DNA of 64,000 bases, taken from NCBI RefSeq assembly GCF_027887165.1, contig NC_077230.1, positions 340,080,322 to 340,144,321 on the forward strand, read 5' to 3'. Under the pieces are notes generated by a model that saw only the letters and a program-made list of their open reading frames with translations, was not told the origin of the DNA and ran no database searches. Positions 53,946 to 63,869 of the stretch are shown one piece after another (position 1 is the first letter of the stretch; every line of letters begins with the position of its first letter). This DNA is from Monodelphis domestica (taxonomy: Eukaryota > Chordata > Mammalia > Didelphimorphia > Didelphidae). The position numbers and the translations under genes were made by a program.

Positions 53946-53947
53946 CT

Positions 53948-54052
53948 TGGGTTCTATCAATGTGGAATCTAGAAACCCTTAAACTTGTAGCCTAGTAAGA
54001 TCTGATGAACCCCAAGTTTGGGGGTTTCTAGATTTCATGTTGACAGGTCTTA
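53948..54052 (+). repeat. Long inverted repeat, hairpin with G-U pairs only
   Basis: Arms 53958-53987 and 54013-54042 pair over 30 positions around a 25-base loop. 25 are Watson-Crick. The other five are all G-U in a plus-strand RNA, but A-C in a minus-strand RNA. Pairing continues outward about 10 more bases with two true mismatches. Could be a MITE remnant or a miRNA-like precursor. Confidence 0.75.
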
Positions 54053-54184
54053 ACCTTTTCTATGTAATGGACTCAATCTCAGAAAAATGATTTGGAATTT
54101 CAGTTCACTTAAAAATTCAATTCAAAGGTGAAAAACAATCACAATTGTTCACGTTTCTGCACGGCATAAAGGTATACAGTAGTG

Positions 54185-54325
54185 CTTTCCTCCCAGCAGC
54201 CCTGTGTGCTATCTCCACTTTAAAGATAAGGAAAACTAGAGAGGTTGGTAAGTAGCCCAACGTCCTACATTTAAGAAGAGGTAGAATGGAGATTTGAATA
54301 TCACTTTCTCCATATGCTATTCCCC
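54185..54325 (-). repeat. MIR-like antisense fragment
   Basis: 'ctttaaagataaggaaaact', 'agagaggttggtaagtagcc', 'ggagatttgaata'. Confidence 0.55.
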
Positions 54326-54629
54326 ATGCATTTTACTTTTGCAGTTTAGAATCATATATTTAAAGCTGAGAGGGATCTTGGAGGGCATTTCGCATAGTAT
54401 TTTGTACCTCTCTTAGACACTTATTCTGAGTTATTTTGTATTATACATATTTTTTGTCCTTTCTATTGCTGCTACTATTTGTGAGGCTCACATATATAGG
54501 AAAGGGGTTAAGAACAGGTGTTAGACCTGTGAATTCATTGGTATGGGGAACTCCTGGGTGAGGAAAGCCTTCTCCCAATACAGGTTGACACTTTCTCTGC
54601 AATTTCCAGTGTTAGAAAGTTGCTTAGGA

Positions 54630-54952
54630 GAGTAGCTGGGTATCTCAGTGGATTTCCAGACCTAGAGACTGGAGGTCCTAGGTTCAAATGTGGCCTCAGG
54701 CACTTCCTAGCTGTGTGGCCTTGGGCAAGTCACTTAACCTCCATTGCCTGGCCCTTAACACTCTTCTGCCTTAGAACCAATACATACTATTGATTCCAAG
54801 ACAGAAGGTAAGGGTTTGTTAAAAAGAAAAGAGAAGAAAAGAAGAGAAGAGAAGAGAAGAGAAGAGAAGAGAAGAGAAGAGAAGAGAAGAGAAGAGAAGA
54901 GAAGAGAAGAGAAGAGAAGAGAAGAGAAGAGAAGAGAAGAGAAAAGAAAGAA
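54630..54952 (+). mobile_element. S1-type SINE with a (GAGAA)n tail
   Basis: SINE body 54630-54820 ('gtgtggccttgggcaagtca', 'tgattccaagacagaaggta'), then about 24 gagaa units to 54945. Flanks agaaagttgcttag (about 54614) and agaaagttgcctag (about 54954) are the target duplication enclosing both. Confidence 0.93.
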
Positions 54953-54969
54953 AAGAAAGTTGCCTAGAA

Positions 54970-55078
54970 CACTCGGGTTAAGTGACTTAGCCAGTGTATG
55001 TCAGAAGAGGAATTTGAACCCATGTTTTACTGGTTTCAAGGTTGCTTCTCTGTCTACTACACCATGCTGCCCCTCTAA
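54970..55078 (-). repeat. SINE fragment (MIR/S1-like)
   Basis: 'cgggttaagtgacttagcca', 'ctgtctactacaccatgctg'. Confidence 0.65.
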
Positions 55079-55239
55079 AGTAAAGTTCTTTGCAAGCTTT
55101 AAAATGCTACAGAAATGTGAACTGTTATTAACATTTTTGTCTAGGCTTGTGATGTGATTTCATTTATGTAGAGAATTCCCAGGTGGGAAACTATTTACTA
55201 AAGCAGATGGACATCTGTTCTGTAATTTATGGTTTTAGA

Positions 55240-55365
55240 AAGCTTCCTAGGACACTCAGAGGTTAGAAAATTTGTCCAAGATGATTCCTTTTGGAAGAAA
55301 GACTTGAACCCAGGTATTCCTGTCTCTCAGCTTGGCTCTAGCTTCTATGCCATCTTGCTTCTTTA
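55240..55365 (-). repeat. MIR-like fragment
   Basis: 'gaaagacttgaacccaggta' and 'ggctctagcttctatgccat'. Confidence 0.6.
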
Positions 55366-55374
55366 TTATCATTA

Positions 55375-55442
55375 ATAATAACATATATATGCACATATAA
55401 AATATATACATATATACATGCATATATACACACATATATGTT
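55375..55442. repeat. (AT)-rich tract
   Basis: Alternating acatatata-type steps. Confidence 0.85.
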
Positions 55443-55449
55443 TAAGCTA

Positions 55450-55650
55450 GGCAAAATGCTTTCTCTAAAATAACTCCATGAAAGTAGGTAATTCAAGTAT
55501 TATTCTTATTTTACCAGTGAGGAAACTGAGACCTCAAGAGTTTAAAAGACTTCCCCAAGATCACACATATAATGAGTGTATGGAGGTGGGTGGGATTTAA
55601 AGCTGGGAGGCTTGATGCCAGATCCATTTGGCTCACTGCCTTTAAGCCTC
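55450..55650 (-). repeat. MIR-type SINE
   Basis: 'ttattttaccagtgaggaaa', 'ccccaagatcacacatataa', 'gatccatttggctcactgcc'. Confidence 0.75.
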
Positions 55651-55823
55651 TAAATTCCTTGTGGAATTTTCTAGATTGATAAGCATGAAGCCAGGAACTT
55701 TTATCTAAACTTTGTATTTTCCCCTACAACCAAGTCCAGAGGCTCTTATAAATGTATGTCAAATTGAAAGTCACTCTTAAGGCAATTGTTGCCAGATATT
55801 TCTGTTTGGTCATGATGGAATTT

Positions 55824-56166
55824 TTTTTAATTTTAATATATTTTATTTGATCATTTCCAAGCATTATTCGTTAAAGACATAGATCATTTTCTTTTCCTCC
55901 CCCCCACCCCCATAGCCGACGCGTAAGTCCACTGGGCATTAGATGTTTTCTTGATTTGAACCCATTGCTATGTTGATAATATTTGCATTAGGGTTTCCTT
56001 TAGAGTCTCTCCTCTGTCATGTCCCCTCAACCGCTGTATTCAGGCAGTTGCTTTTCCTCGGTGTTTCTATTCCCATAGTTTATCCTTTGCTTATGAATAG
56101 TGTTTTTTCTCCTAGATCTATGCAGATTGTTCAGGGACATTACACCGCCACTAATGGAGAAGTCCA
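55824..56166 (-). mobile_element. 5'-truncated L1 3' end with exact 18-bp target duplication
   Basis: Antisense L1 3'UTR ('ccactgggcattagatgttt', 'gtttctattcccatagttta', 'ctaatggagaagtcca'). ttggtcatgatggaattt stands at 55806-55823 and 56167-56184 without a change, so this is one of the youngest insertions in the window. Confidence 0.95.
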
Positions 56167-56365
56167 TTGGTCATGATGGAATTTGGTTAAAATAAACTTA
56201 TTGCTAGAAGTCACTGCTGCTGTCCAAAAAACGTGGAGAAGAAACAAATTTTTAGTTCTGAGGAGATTTATATGTAGGAAAGGTGAAATTATAGGATTCT
56301 AAAATTTCTAATTTTCTAATTCTAAAAAAAAAAGCTAAAAAAAGCTCTTAAAATATAACTCACTT

Positions 56366-56571
56366 TATATGTTTTTTTAAAACCCTTACCTTCTGTCTTG
56401 GAGTCAATACTGTATATTGGCTCCAAGGCAGAAGAGTGGTAAGGGCTAGGCAATGGGGTCAAGTGACTTGCCCAGGGTCACACAGCTGGGAAGTGTCTGA
56501 GGCCAGATTTGAACCTAGGACCTCCCATCTTAGGGCTGGCTCTCAATCCACTGAGCTACCCAGCTGCCCCC
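56366..56571 (-). mobile_element. S1-type SINE
   Basis: 'cccttaccttctgtcttgga', 'gacttgcccagggtcacaca', 'ctgagctacccagctgcccc'. Confidence 0.95.
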
Positions 56572-56639
56572 TGAATGGAATTCTTAAAGCACCATTTAGG
56601 GTAACACAGGTCCAGAGCAGAGAAATAGAGAGAAGATCT

Positions 56640-56870
56640 TAGAACTTGGAAGGAGAATACCTAGATTCCAGTCCTTGCTTCCTGTGTCACTGTGCCTCAA
56701 TTCTTTCATCTGTAAAATGCAAATGATAATCCTTCTACTACTTACCTCACAGGTTCCAGTGAGATAATGTATGTGGATGTGCTTTGTAACTGTATGCTGG
56801 TTGATGACTAGAATATAAACTCCATTTGAGTAGGGACAGTGACTTATGTAAACTTTTAAAGCATTTTGGC
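56640..56870 (+). repeat. MIR-type SINE with L2-like tail
   Basis: 'attccagtccttgcttcctg', 'caattctttcatctgtaaaa', 'gttccagtgagataatgtat', then 'gactagaatataaactccat'. Confidence 0.7.
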
Positions 56871-56904
56871 TTTCATTAGTGGAATGGTACCATGTTTTTG
56901 AACA

Positions 56905-57152
56905 TCCAGGTAGCATTATCAATAGAGTGCAGGGCCTGGAGTTAGGATGACTCATTTTCCTGAGTTCAGATCTGGCCTCAGACACTTACCAGCCATGTGA
57001 CCTTGAGCAAGTCACTTTTCTCTGCCTCAGTTTCCTCATCTGTAAAAGGAACTAGAGGAGAAAATGGCAAACCACTCCAGTATTTTTGCCAAGAAAATCC
57101 TAAATGAGGTCATGAAGAGTCAGACACACCTGAAAATGACTGAACAACAACC
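56905..57152 (+). mobile_element. MAR1-type SINE
   Basis: 'gttaggatgactcattttcc', 'aatggcaaaccactccagta', 'aaaatgactgaacaacaacc'. Confidence 0.93.
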
Positions 57153-57444
57153 CCAACACCATGTATTTATGTAGCACTTCAAAGTTTGCAAAATACTCTC
57201 CTTCTTTAATTTAATTTTAATTTAGTTTACAGTAAATTTCATCAGCCTTTTTTCCTTTTCAGACGGGCCCTGATAAATCCTATATTTTGCTTGGATAACC
57301 TTTGGGAATCCATATATGATATCCTAGCTTTGCCATTTATTATGTGTCTGACCTCTGGTAAGTCACTTCATATAATTTGTGGCAGAGCAAGGGTATTATA
57401 TTTGTAAATATATGAATATATGCAAATAAGCATCATCTGTAACA

Positions 57445-57655
57445 GGTTTGTTTAACCATTTTTTTTTTTGGTGTAATGGATCCCTTTAGCATTCTGGGGA
57501 TGTCTATAGACCTCTTCCCAGAATATTTTTAAATGCATAAAATAAAATACAAAGGATTACAAAGGAAACCAATTATATTGAAATGTTATCAGAATATATT
57601 TTTAAAAAAGTTTATGGATCCCACACTAAGAGCTTTATGATTGTATGCAAGGTTA
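57445..57655. repeat. hAT/MER-like DNA element
   Basis: 'ggtgtaatggatccctttag', 'ttttaaatgcataaaataaa', 'aaggaaaccaattatattga'. Same family as 14860, 59630 and 62080. Confidence 0.6.
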
Positions 57656-57661
57656 TACTGA

Positions 57662-57862
57662 TAAAAAAATCAACCCTTATCTTCTATTGTATAATCTATA
57701 CTAAGTGTTGATTCTAAGGCAGAATAACTAAGATAAGGGTTAGCAATGGGGGTTAAGTGACTTGCCCAGCATCATGCAGCTGGCAGTATCATAAGTCAGA
57801 TTTGAACACAGGTCTACCCAACTCCAGGCCTGGCTTTCTATCCACTGTGATACCTCGTCTTG
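57662..57862 (-). mobile_element. S1-type SINE
   Basis: 'gggttaagtgacttgcccag', 'cagatttgaacacaggtcta', 'tttctatccactgtgatacc'. Confidence 0.9.
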
Positions 57863-57887
57863 ATACATTTTTAATAATAAACTTTAG

Positions 57888-58084
57888 GGGGCAGCTGGGT
57901 GGCTCAGTGGATTGAGAGCCAGGCCTAGAGATGGGAGGTCCTAGGTTCAAATCTGGCCTCAGACACTTCCCAGCTGTGTGACCCTGGGCAAGTCACTTGA
58001 CCCCCATTGCCTAGCCCTTACCACTCTTCTGCCTTGGAGCCAATACACAGTATTGACTCCAAGATGGAAGGTAAGGGTTTAAAA
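57888..58084 (+). mobile_element. S1-type SINE, young
   Basis: Very close to the consensus as I know it: 'ggcagctgggtggctcagtg', 'gagatgggaggtcctaggtt', 'ccccattgcctagcccttac'. Flanks aataataaacttta on both sides. Confidence 0.96.
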
Positions 58085-58284
58085 AATAATAATAAACTTT
58101 AATATTTTTTTCTGTCATTTTCTTAAGCCTAAGCAACCATCAAAACAGTAAAGCAAGCCCTGATTTGTAGCATTTGCCAATTTCTGAAGCATAAATGTTC
58201 ACATTGAAAACTTAGCAGTTGACTCTCAGTTGGGGACAGCTGGCTCTAGCATGCTCTTGGAGCACATATTCACATGTAATATAA

Positions 58285-58345
58285 TTTTATATATATATCA
58301 TTGATATTTCATATCATATATAATATATATGTATATATAGTATCA
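58285..58345. repeat. (TA)-rich tract
   Basis: atatata runs with catatc interruptions, palindromic. Confidence 0.85.
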
Positions 58346-58424
58346 TACCAAACAGGTATGAATTTACAAAGTAGAATGTAATAGGGGCAAAGGAGAGATC
58401 CATATAATCATGTGAAATCCAAAC

Positions 58425-59310
58425 AACAAGCATTTATTAAGTGACTACTATGTGGCAGGCACTATGCTAAGTCCTAGTGATACAAAAAAGGCAAAAAAAA
58501 ATAACCCCAATTCTTTCTCTCAAGAATCTCACAGTCTGGAAGAACCTCCATGCACTGATGCAGAGTGAAATGAGCAGAACCAAGAGACCATTGGACACAG
58601 AAAGTGAAACATTTTGGAATAATCTAACGTAATGGACTTTACTACTAGTAGCAATGCAGTGATCCAGGACAATCCCAAAGGATTTATAAGAAAGGATGTG
58701 ATCCACATTGAGAGAAAGAACTGTGGGAGTAGAAATACCAAAGAAAAACATATGACTCATCACTTGTTTATATTGATATATGACTTGGGGTTTTTGTTTT
58801 AAAAGATTGCTCTATTGAAAAAATGAATAATATGGAAATAGGTTATCAAGTGATAACATTTGTATAACCCAGTAGAATTTCTTGTCAGCTCTAGGACAGG
58901 GGAGAGAAGAGGGAAGGAAAAGAAAATGAATCATGGAAACATATTAAAAAAAATTTTTTTTAAAGAATCTCATAGTCTAATGGAGTTCTCCAAGACAATT
59001 TATTCAGGGATCAAAGGAGACTTTTTGACATGGCACCTGAGCTGGGCTTTAAAGGTAGAGAAGAATTGGCAGAGGTGTAGAGAAAGGGCATTTTAGGCAT
59101 GAGTGAAGGAGACTGGAGTCATTGTTGTCTGTTGAGTTTAGGGAACTGTTGAAAGTCCCATTTGTCTAGAATGCAGTGAGAATGGAGTGGGTTAATGCAA
59201 AACCAATTTAGAAGGGTAAATTGGACCCAGATTGTGGTAGATCATGAATGCCAGGCTAATGAGTTGGTATTTTATTCTATAGGACTAGGGAGTTAGTAAC
59301 TCTTCCTAGT
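58425..59310 (-). mobile_element. L2 LINE 3' region, split by an L1 insertion
   Basis: 'gactactatgtggcaggcac', 'caagaatctcacagtct', then after the L1 'aagaatctcatagtct' and 'atggagttctcc', 'cctgagctgggctttaaagg', 'catgaatgccaggctaatga'. Confidence 0.85.
58538..58962 (+). mobile_element. 5'-truncated L1 3' end in L2
   Basis: Sense orientation: 'gcagagtgaaatgagcagaa', 'caatgcagtgatccaggaca', 'actgtgggagtagaaatacc', A-tail. Target duplication aagaatctcacagtct (58522-58537) and aagaatctcatagtct (58963-58978). Confidence 0.93.
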
Positions 59311-59629
59311 TAATGGATAAGTATTACTGGTGATTTCTCTCCTATATGTTCCCTCTTTCCTCTTCTGGCTTAGCTAGCCCTACTTGCTATCCCTAAGGAA
59401 TAATTCTCAAGGCACAGAATGTCTGTTCTTTGGAATAACAATAACACCTCATATTTAGGTGGCACATTAAGTTTTATAAAGCATTTCAAGCTGGAAATTA
59501 TTCTCTCCCTTCCTCAACACTCTTTAAAAATTGTGTCAGTCTACAAATTATCTATTTGGTAGTTATCCACAGGAATGTCTGACCCTTAGGATGCTTTACC
59601 TCTGCTACCCAGTATGCCTTAGGGCATGG

Positions 59630-59800
59630 GTTCTTTGGCTAGGATCCAGGAACAATTTAGATTTTTGTGACCTTGGAGAGGACACTTTATATTTTTATTT
59701 TCACTAAGTTCTAAATGAAATTTATCCTTCTCTTCAATTATTTAAAAATATGATTCCACAAAAGGACTGCCAGAGGACTCCAGACTGCCAGAGGAGTGTA
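59630..59800. repeat. hAT/MER-like DNA element
   Basis: 'tgggttctttggctaggatc', 'cttctcttcaattatttaaa', 'ggactgccagaggactcc'. Confidence 0.5.
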
Positions 59801-60119
59801 TGATCAAATGATTAGGTCTCCTTGGCATTAGGGCTACCTTTTATAAGATAGAAGCTTAGTGTTTCAAGCCTGGAAGAAACTTCAGAAGGCAGCTAGTCCA
59901 ACCTGTCCCTGAAGGATGACTCTACAGCTGTTGCTTGAATACCTTCAGTGATAGGGAACTCTTTCTTCCAAAGTAGGCCATCTCATTATTATTCATCTCG
60001 GAAAGGAAGGGTTTTTTGTCATCTTGAAGGGAAACTCAGCCTTCCATTAACTCATCCTCTTTTGTATTAGTTCTGTTCTTTGGGACCAAGAAGAAAATAA
60101 AATGTTTTACTCTCACTTC

Positions 60120-60288
60120 CAAATATTTTTCATTCGTTTCAGTCATGTCCAATTCTTTGGGACCCCAGTTGGGGTTTTCTTGGCAACAATACTGGAGTGG
60201 TTTGCTATTTTCCTCTCCAACTTGTTTTATCAATGAGGAAACTGAGGCAAGCAGGGTGAAGTGACTTATCCAGGGTCACATCTTCCAT
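60120..60288 (-). mobile_element. MAR1-type SINE, head missing
   Basis: 'gtttcagtcatgtccaattc', 'ccccagttggggttttcttg', 'gaagtgacttatccagggtc'. Confidence 0.9.
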
Positions 60289-60311
60289 ATGACTGTTGTA
60301 TAAATCATTTA

Positions 60312-60490
60312 CGTCAGGTGTTTTTTAAGTGCTTTGTAGGTGCTAAGTACTATACTAAGTCCTAGAGATTCCTAGAAAGGCAAAAAACAGGTCTCTGCCC
60401 TCATAAAGCTTGCATTTGAATTGAGGAGACAGCATGTAAACAAGTAATGTGCATACAAGATAGAGGAGACAGAAAGAGACCTCAGAGGAG
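60312..60490 (-). mobile_element. L2 3' region
   Basis: 'gtgctaagtactatactaag', 'ctctgccctcataaagcttg'. Confidence 0.75.
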
Positions 60491-60713
60491 ACACCATGTT
60501 TTCTTCAACTTGTATATCCCCAGTTCCTTCAACTGGTCACCAGTATCACGTGGCATCACATCCCCCTCTTCATTGCCGTGACTGTCCACTTGAATACGGT
60601 TTTTAGTTAATTAGTATTTTCCCTAAATATGGCTTTATAATCTACAAAACCCTTGATGACAGTTGACCTGAACTGAGGGCAAAAAAACTAACACTTCCCT
60701 AATTTTGGATGTC

Positions 60714-60966
60714 ATTGTTGTTCAGTCATTTCAATTGTGTCTGACCCTTTGTGATTCCATCTTTTCTTGGCAAAGATACTGGTATGGTTTGCTATTTCTT
60801 TTTCCAGCTTATTTTACAGATGAAGAACTAAGGCAAATAGGGTCAAGAGACTTGCCCAGGGTCACCTAGTTAGTAAACATCTGAAGCCAGATTTGAACTT
60901 GGGAAGATTAGTCTCCCTGACTCCAGGTCCCGCACTTTATCTGCTGCAGGATACCTAGCTGCCTTA
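60714..60966 (-). mobile_element. MAR1-type SINE
   Basis: 'ttgttcagtcatttcaattg', 'ttcttggcaaagatactggt', 'tgcaggatacctagctgcc'. Confidence 0.93.
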
Positions 60967-60969
60967 TTC

Positions 60970-61465
60970 ACTAGCTCGGTTTATTAGGAATGGTGATTAA
61001 GTTTAAAGTATTTCCTGGTAAGTAATCAAGATAGCCTCTTCAAATACAGAGGGCACTGTGTGGGCATGTGTGCCTTTTTCCTTTTACCTCATCTTTGTTT
61101 GGTGGTCAGTGAAACATGAAATTTGTATTTCAGACCTAGTTAGCAGTGGTAGCTACCCACATCTTCTTGTCTCATTAGTTTTGGCAAGTGTTTTTAAAGT
61201 ACAAGGAGTTTGAGGTGAGGTCTGACTAGAGAACAGGGAAAATCCAATTGGCACATAGAGAAACCAGCTTCGGATGCTCAAGGTATGTTTAATGGTGCCA
61301 CTCAGGGTGTTTTATATGACTTGAAAGGAGGCAGGAATAGACCTTTCTAGCATCTCTTCCTCTCTCTTCTCAGACTCTAATTGTTATTGGCCATTCTCCT
61401 GCCCTCACAGAGAGGGGCTGCTGGGCTAGAATTGTATCTTTCTGTTCCCTTAAATATTGTTATTC
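60970..61465. other. Unassigned, non-coding
   Basis: No repeat recognised and no credible frame. Confidence 0.4.
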
Positions 61466-61469
61466 TATG

Positions 61470-61655
61470 GCAGTGGTGTCAAACTTGAATAGTAATGAAT
61501 CTCTTGGGGGGGGGAGGTGCATGTTGCCTTAGAAAACCACAAATTAGCATTATCTATATTGTGCTGTGTTTTTATTGTTGTTGCTGTTAAACATTTCCTA
61601 ATCACATTTTAGGCTGGTTTTGGCCTGATATTTTTCTGGCATTGACAGTCTAGGT
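61470..61655. mobile_element. hAT-type non-autonomous element ('gtcaaact' family)
   Basis: Left end cagtggtgtcaaact; interior 'ttagaaaaccacaaattagc' and 'aaacatttcctaatcacatt'; right end decayed. Relative of the copy at 24808. Confidence 0.75.
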
Positions 61656-61659
61656 CTAA

Positions 61660-62075
61660 GGGATGCAATTTTTAGGTTCAAGCTAAACTCTAAGCTTTCT
61701 CTCCAAGACTTGACACCTTTCCCACCAAATACCTGTTTCACAATGAACACACATAGGGAATAGCACGGAAAACTATTTATCCAAGTCTATAGCAAACAGA
61801 AATCAGAGGAAGTATACATAGGAGAATATATACCAGATAATATAGAGTATAAGAGTTTTCCCATTGGGATTGAGCTCAACCAAGAGAGAGAATCCCAGAT
61901 CTCACCCCAAGGAAAAGTTCTCTGCAATCTTTGGGGTAGCAAACTGGGAATAGGAACATGATGAAGATTTCCAGCTCCTTTCATATTGACTTCTCCTCAA
62001 ATGCTAGGCTAAGGGTTTCTTCATCTGAAGTCCCCTAGATACCAAAGAGCTATGAACTTAGAGATGGGAGGAAAT
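61660..62075. other. Unassigned, non-coding
   Basis: No repeat recognised. 65-codon minus frame 61787-61984 has no features. Confidence 0.4.
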
Positions 62076-62079
62076 CACA

Positions 62080-62205
62080 TCTTTATCATCACTAAATCTT
62101 CTCAAATTGAAATTTAGCATTTCCTTCAATTATTTAACAACATTATTCAAAGAAGGGGTCTATAGGTTTCACTAGAATGCCAAAGGAGTCCATGACACCC
62201 TCAAT
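62080..62205. repeat. hAT/MER-like DNA element
   Basis: 'acaacattattcaaagaagg', 'tctataggtttcactagaat', 'gccaaaggagtccatgacac'. Confidence 0.65.
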
Positions 62206-62211
62206 AATAGT

Positions 62212-62465
62212 TAGAGGCAGCTAGATGCCACCGTGGGCAGAATGCTGAGACTGAAGTCAAGAAGATGAGTTCAAATCTGGCTTCAGACACTTACTAGTTG
62301 TGTGGCCCTTAAAAAATTACTTAACTTTTGTCTGCCTTAGTTTTCTCATCTGTCAAATAGGGATAATAATAGCACCTACCTCTCAAGGTTATAGTGAGGA
62401 TACAATGCAATCATTTGTAAAGTGCTTTGCAAACTTTAAAGCACTATGTAAATACTATTATCTTT
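62212..62465 (+). mobile_element. MIR/Ther-1 CORE-SINE, full length
   Basis: 'aggcagctagatgccaccgt', 'ttttctcatctgtcaaatag', 'ataatagcacctacctctca', 'gtaaagtgctttgcaaactt'. Confidence 0.9.
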
Positions 62466-62489
62466 ACATCATAAATTTAGGGTAGAGTC

Positions 62490-62715
62490 ATTTGATCAAA
62501 TCCTCTCATTTTATAGATGATGAAACTGAGGGCTCAAGGAATCTGTGATATAGAGTAAAGGTCCTATAGTCCAACCCCTACATTGTACAGATGGAGAAAC
62601 TGAGACACAGGAGGGCTGTGACTTTGCCTAAGTCACACAAGTGGCAAATCCAGAATTTGAATTTTTCTGATCCAGTGCTCTTTCCATGGTACCAATCACT
62701 TGCCCAAGGTCACTG
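62490..62715 (-). repeat. MIR-like antisense fragments
   Basis: 'tacagatggagaaactgaga', 'gcctaagtcacacaagtggc', 'tccagtgctctttccatgg'. Confidence 0.75.
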
Positions 62716-62739
62716 TATTTCCAGCCTGGACAATGACCC

Positions 62740-63290
62740 TGAGTAGTTGGTGAGGCTAATGACTCATTGAAGCCAGAGAGGAATCTTGTCATTGGGATTC
62801 TTTCCACTGACTTGTTCGGAGCTGTTTGGCAGATGGACCAACACCTACCTTTGGGCATGTTCTGTTCTAAACCCATCCCTAAGAGCCATCGGTGTCTTTC
62901 TCACCACCAGCAAGGTGCGGGAGCTCTGTTCAGACCTGAAACATTCTTCCTGCTTTCAAAGCTAGTCAGTCAGTCGCCCCCAAGCCTGATTTATTTTTAT
63001 CAGGCGTCTGTGACCTATTTTTCCATAGCAGAGGAACCTAGTGCCAGGAACACGGGGCCATCAATTTCAGTCTCATCCTAGCCACATGAGCAGACTAAAG
63101 AACTCAGTCCTGGGGAGATTGTGAAGCACAGGTGATGATTTTGGATAGTTCAGAGAGGTGAAAAATAACTCCACCTCTGCACCTGGCCCCAAATGCCATC
63201 TTCTCCCTCTAGTTGTCATCAATTTCTTGCCATCTGTATTGGGATTTACAGTTTATGCCATGCTTAATTGCTTACAAAGCGTTGTCACAG
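62740..63290. other. Unique segment, candidate conserved non-coding element
   Basis: Repeat-free. 62985-63060 contains 'cctgatttatttttatcagg' (a hairpin-like inverted repeat) next to 'tgtgacctatttttccatag'. The 104-codon frame 62767-63081 lacks recognisable features, but I cannot exclude a small exon. Confidence 0.4.
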
Positions 63291-63299
63291 AAATTATTG

Positions 63300-63490
63300 A
63301 AGAAAGCATGGGCCAGTGGCTTGAGGACCTGGCTGTGAATTCTGGCACTGCTATTTACTAATTAGTGTGACCTTGAAATGTGTCACTTAACTATTTGGTG
63401 CCTCAATTTCCTCATTTGTAAAAATGGAAGGTTCTACTAAGTGACCTCTTTCAGCCCTTCCAGTTCTAAATCTGTGCTCTGATGATCTCA
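63300..63490 (+). repeat. MIR-type SINE
   Basis: 'gggccagtggcttgaggacc', 'gtgcctcaatttcctcattt', 'cagcccttccagttctaaat'. Confidence 0.75.
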
Positions 63491-63609
63491 TTTCATTCTC
63501 AAGACATCTCTGTAAGAGAAGTGAGGAAATCACTTTGCAAACTGTCAAGGCATTGCTTAAAGCGGAGTGATTAATGCCAGTGATAATTATACTGGTTGAA
63601 GCATTAGGA

Positions 63610-63860
63610 CTTTTAACATCTCAGAGCCTTTCTTTCTGTTACCAGTCGTCTCTCAGATAGTGTAATTCAGTCCCATTTCATCCTCCTAACATCCTTGGGA
63701 AGGGAGGCAAGGCAGAGATAATTATCCCCATTTTACAGAGGAGGGGACTGAGGCCCAGTGTAAGGAAGTGGCTTGCCTGGAGGTCACATAGTGGCAACAT
63801 TGGGATTAGACTTGAGGTCTCTTTTGACTTCTAGGTCATGGCTCTGTCCACTGCCCTGTG
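63610..63860 (-). repeat. MIR-type SINE
   Basis: 'ttatccccattttacagagg', 'gactgaggcccagtgtaagg', 'tcatggctctgtccactgcc'. Confidence 0.82.
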
Positions 63861-63869
63861 GAGAACAAT

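Larger units (their letters stand above)
59845..60610 (-). mobile_element. CR1/L3 LINE 3' region, interrupted by MAR1 and L2 pieces
   Basis: 'agcctggaagaaacttcaga', 'cttgaataccttcagtgata' and, beyond the insertions, 'atatccccagttccttcaac' with 'cgtggcatcacatcccc'. Confidence 0.75.

Noticed and set aside
54816-55157. Lys/Arg/Glu-rich 113-codon frame
   Set aside because: It is the (GAGAA)n SINE tail read in frame, running into SINE sequence.
57888-58084. tRNA-like heads of S1, MAR1 and MIR elements as tRNA genes
   Set aside because: They are SINE heads with A-rich or LINE-like tails and no intact cloverleaf that I could draw.
62767-63081. 104-codon plus frame as a host exon
   Set aside because: Unique sequence, but the translation shows no domain or codon pattern; kept only as a conserved-element candidate.
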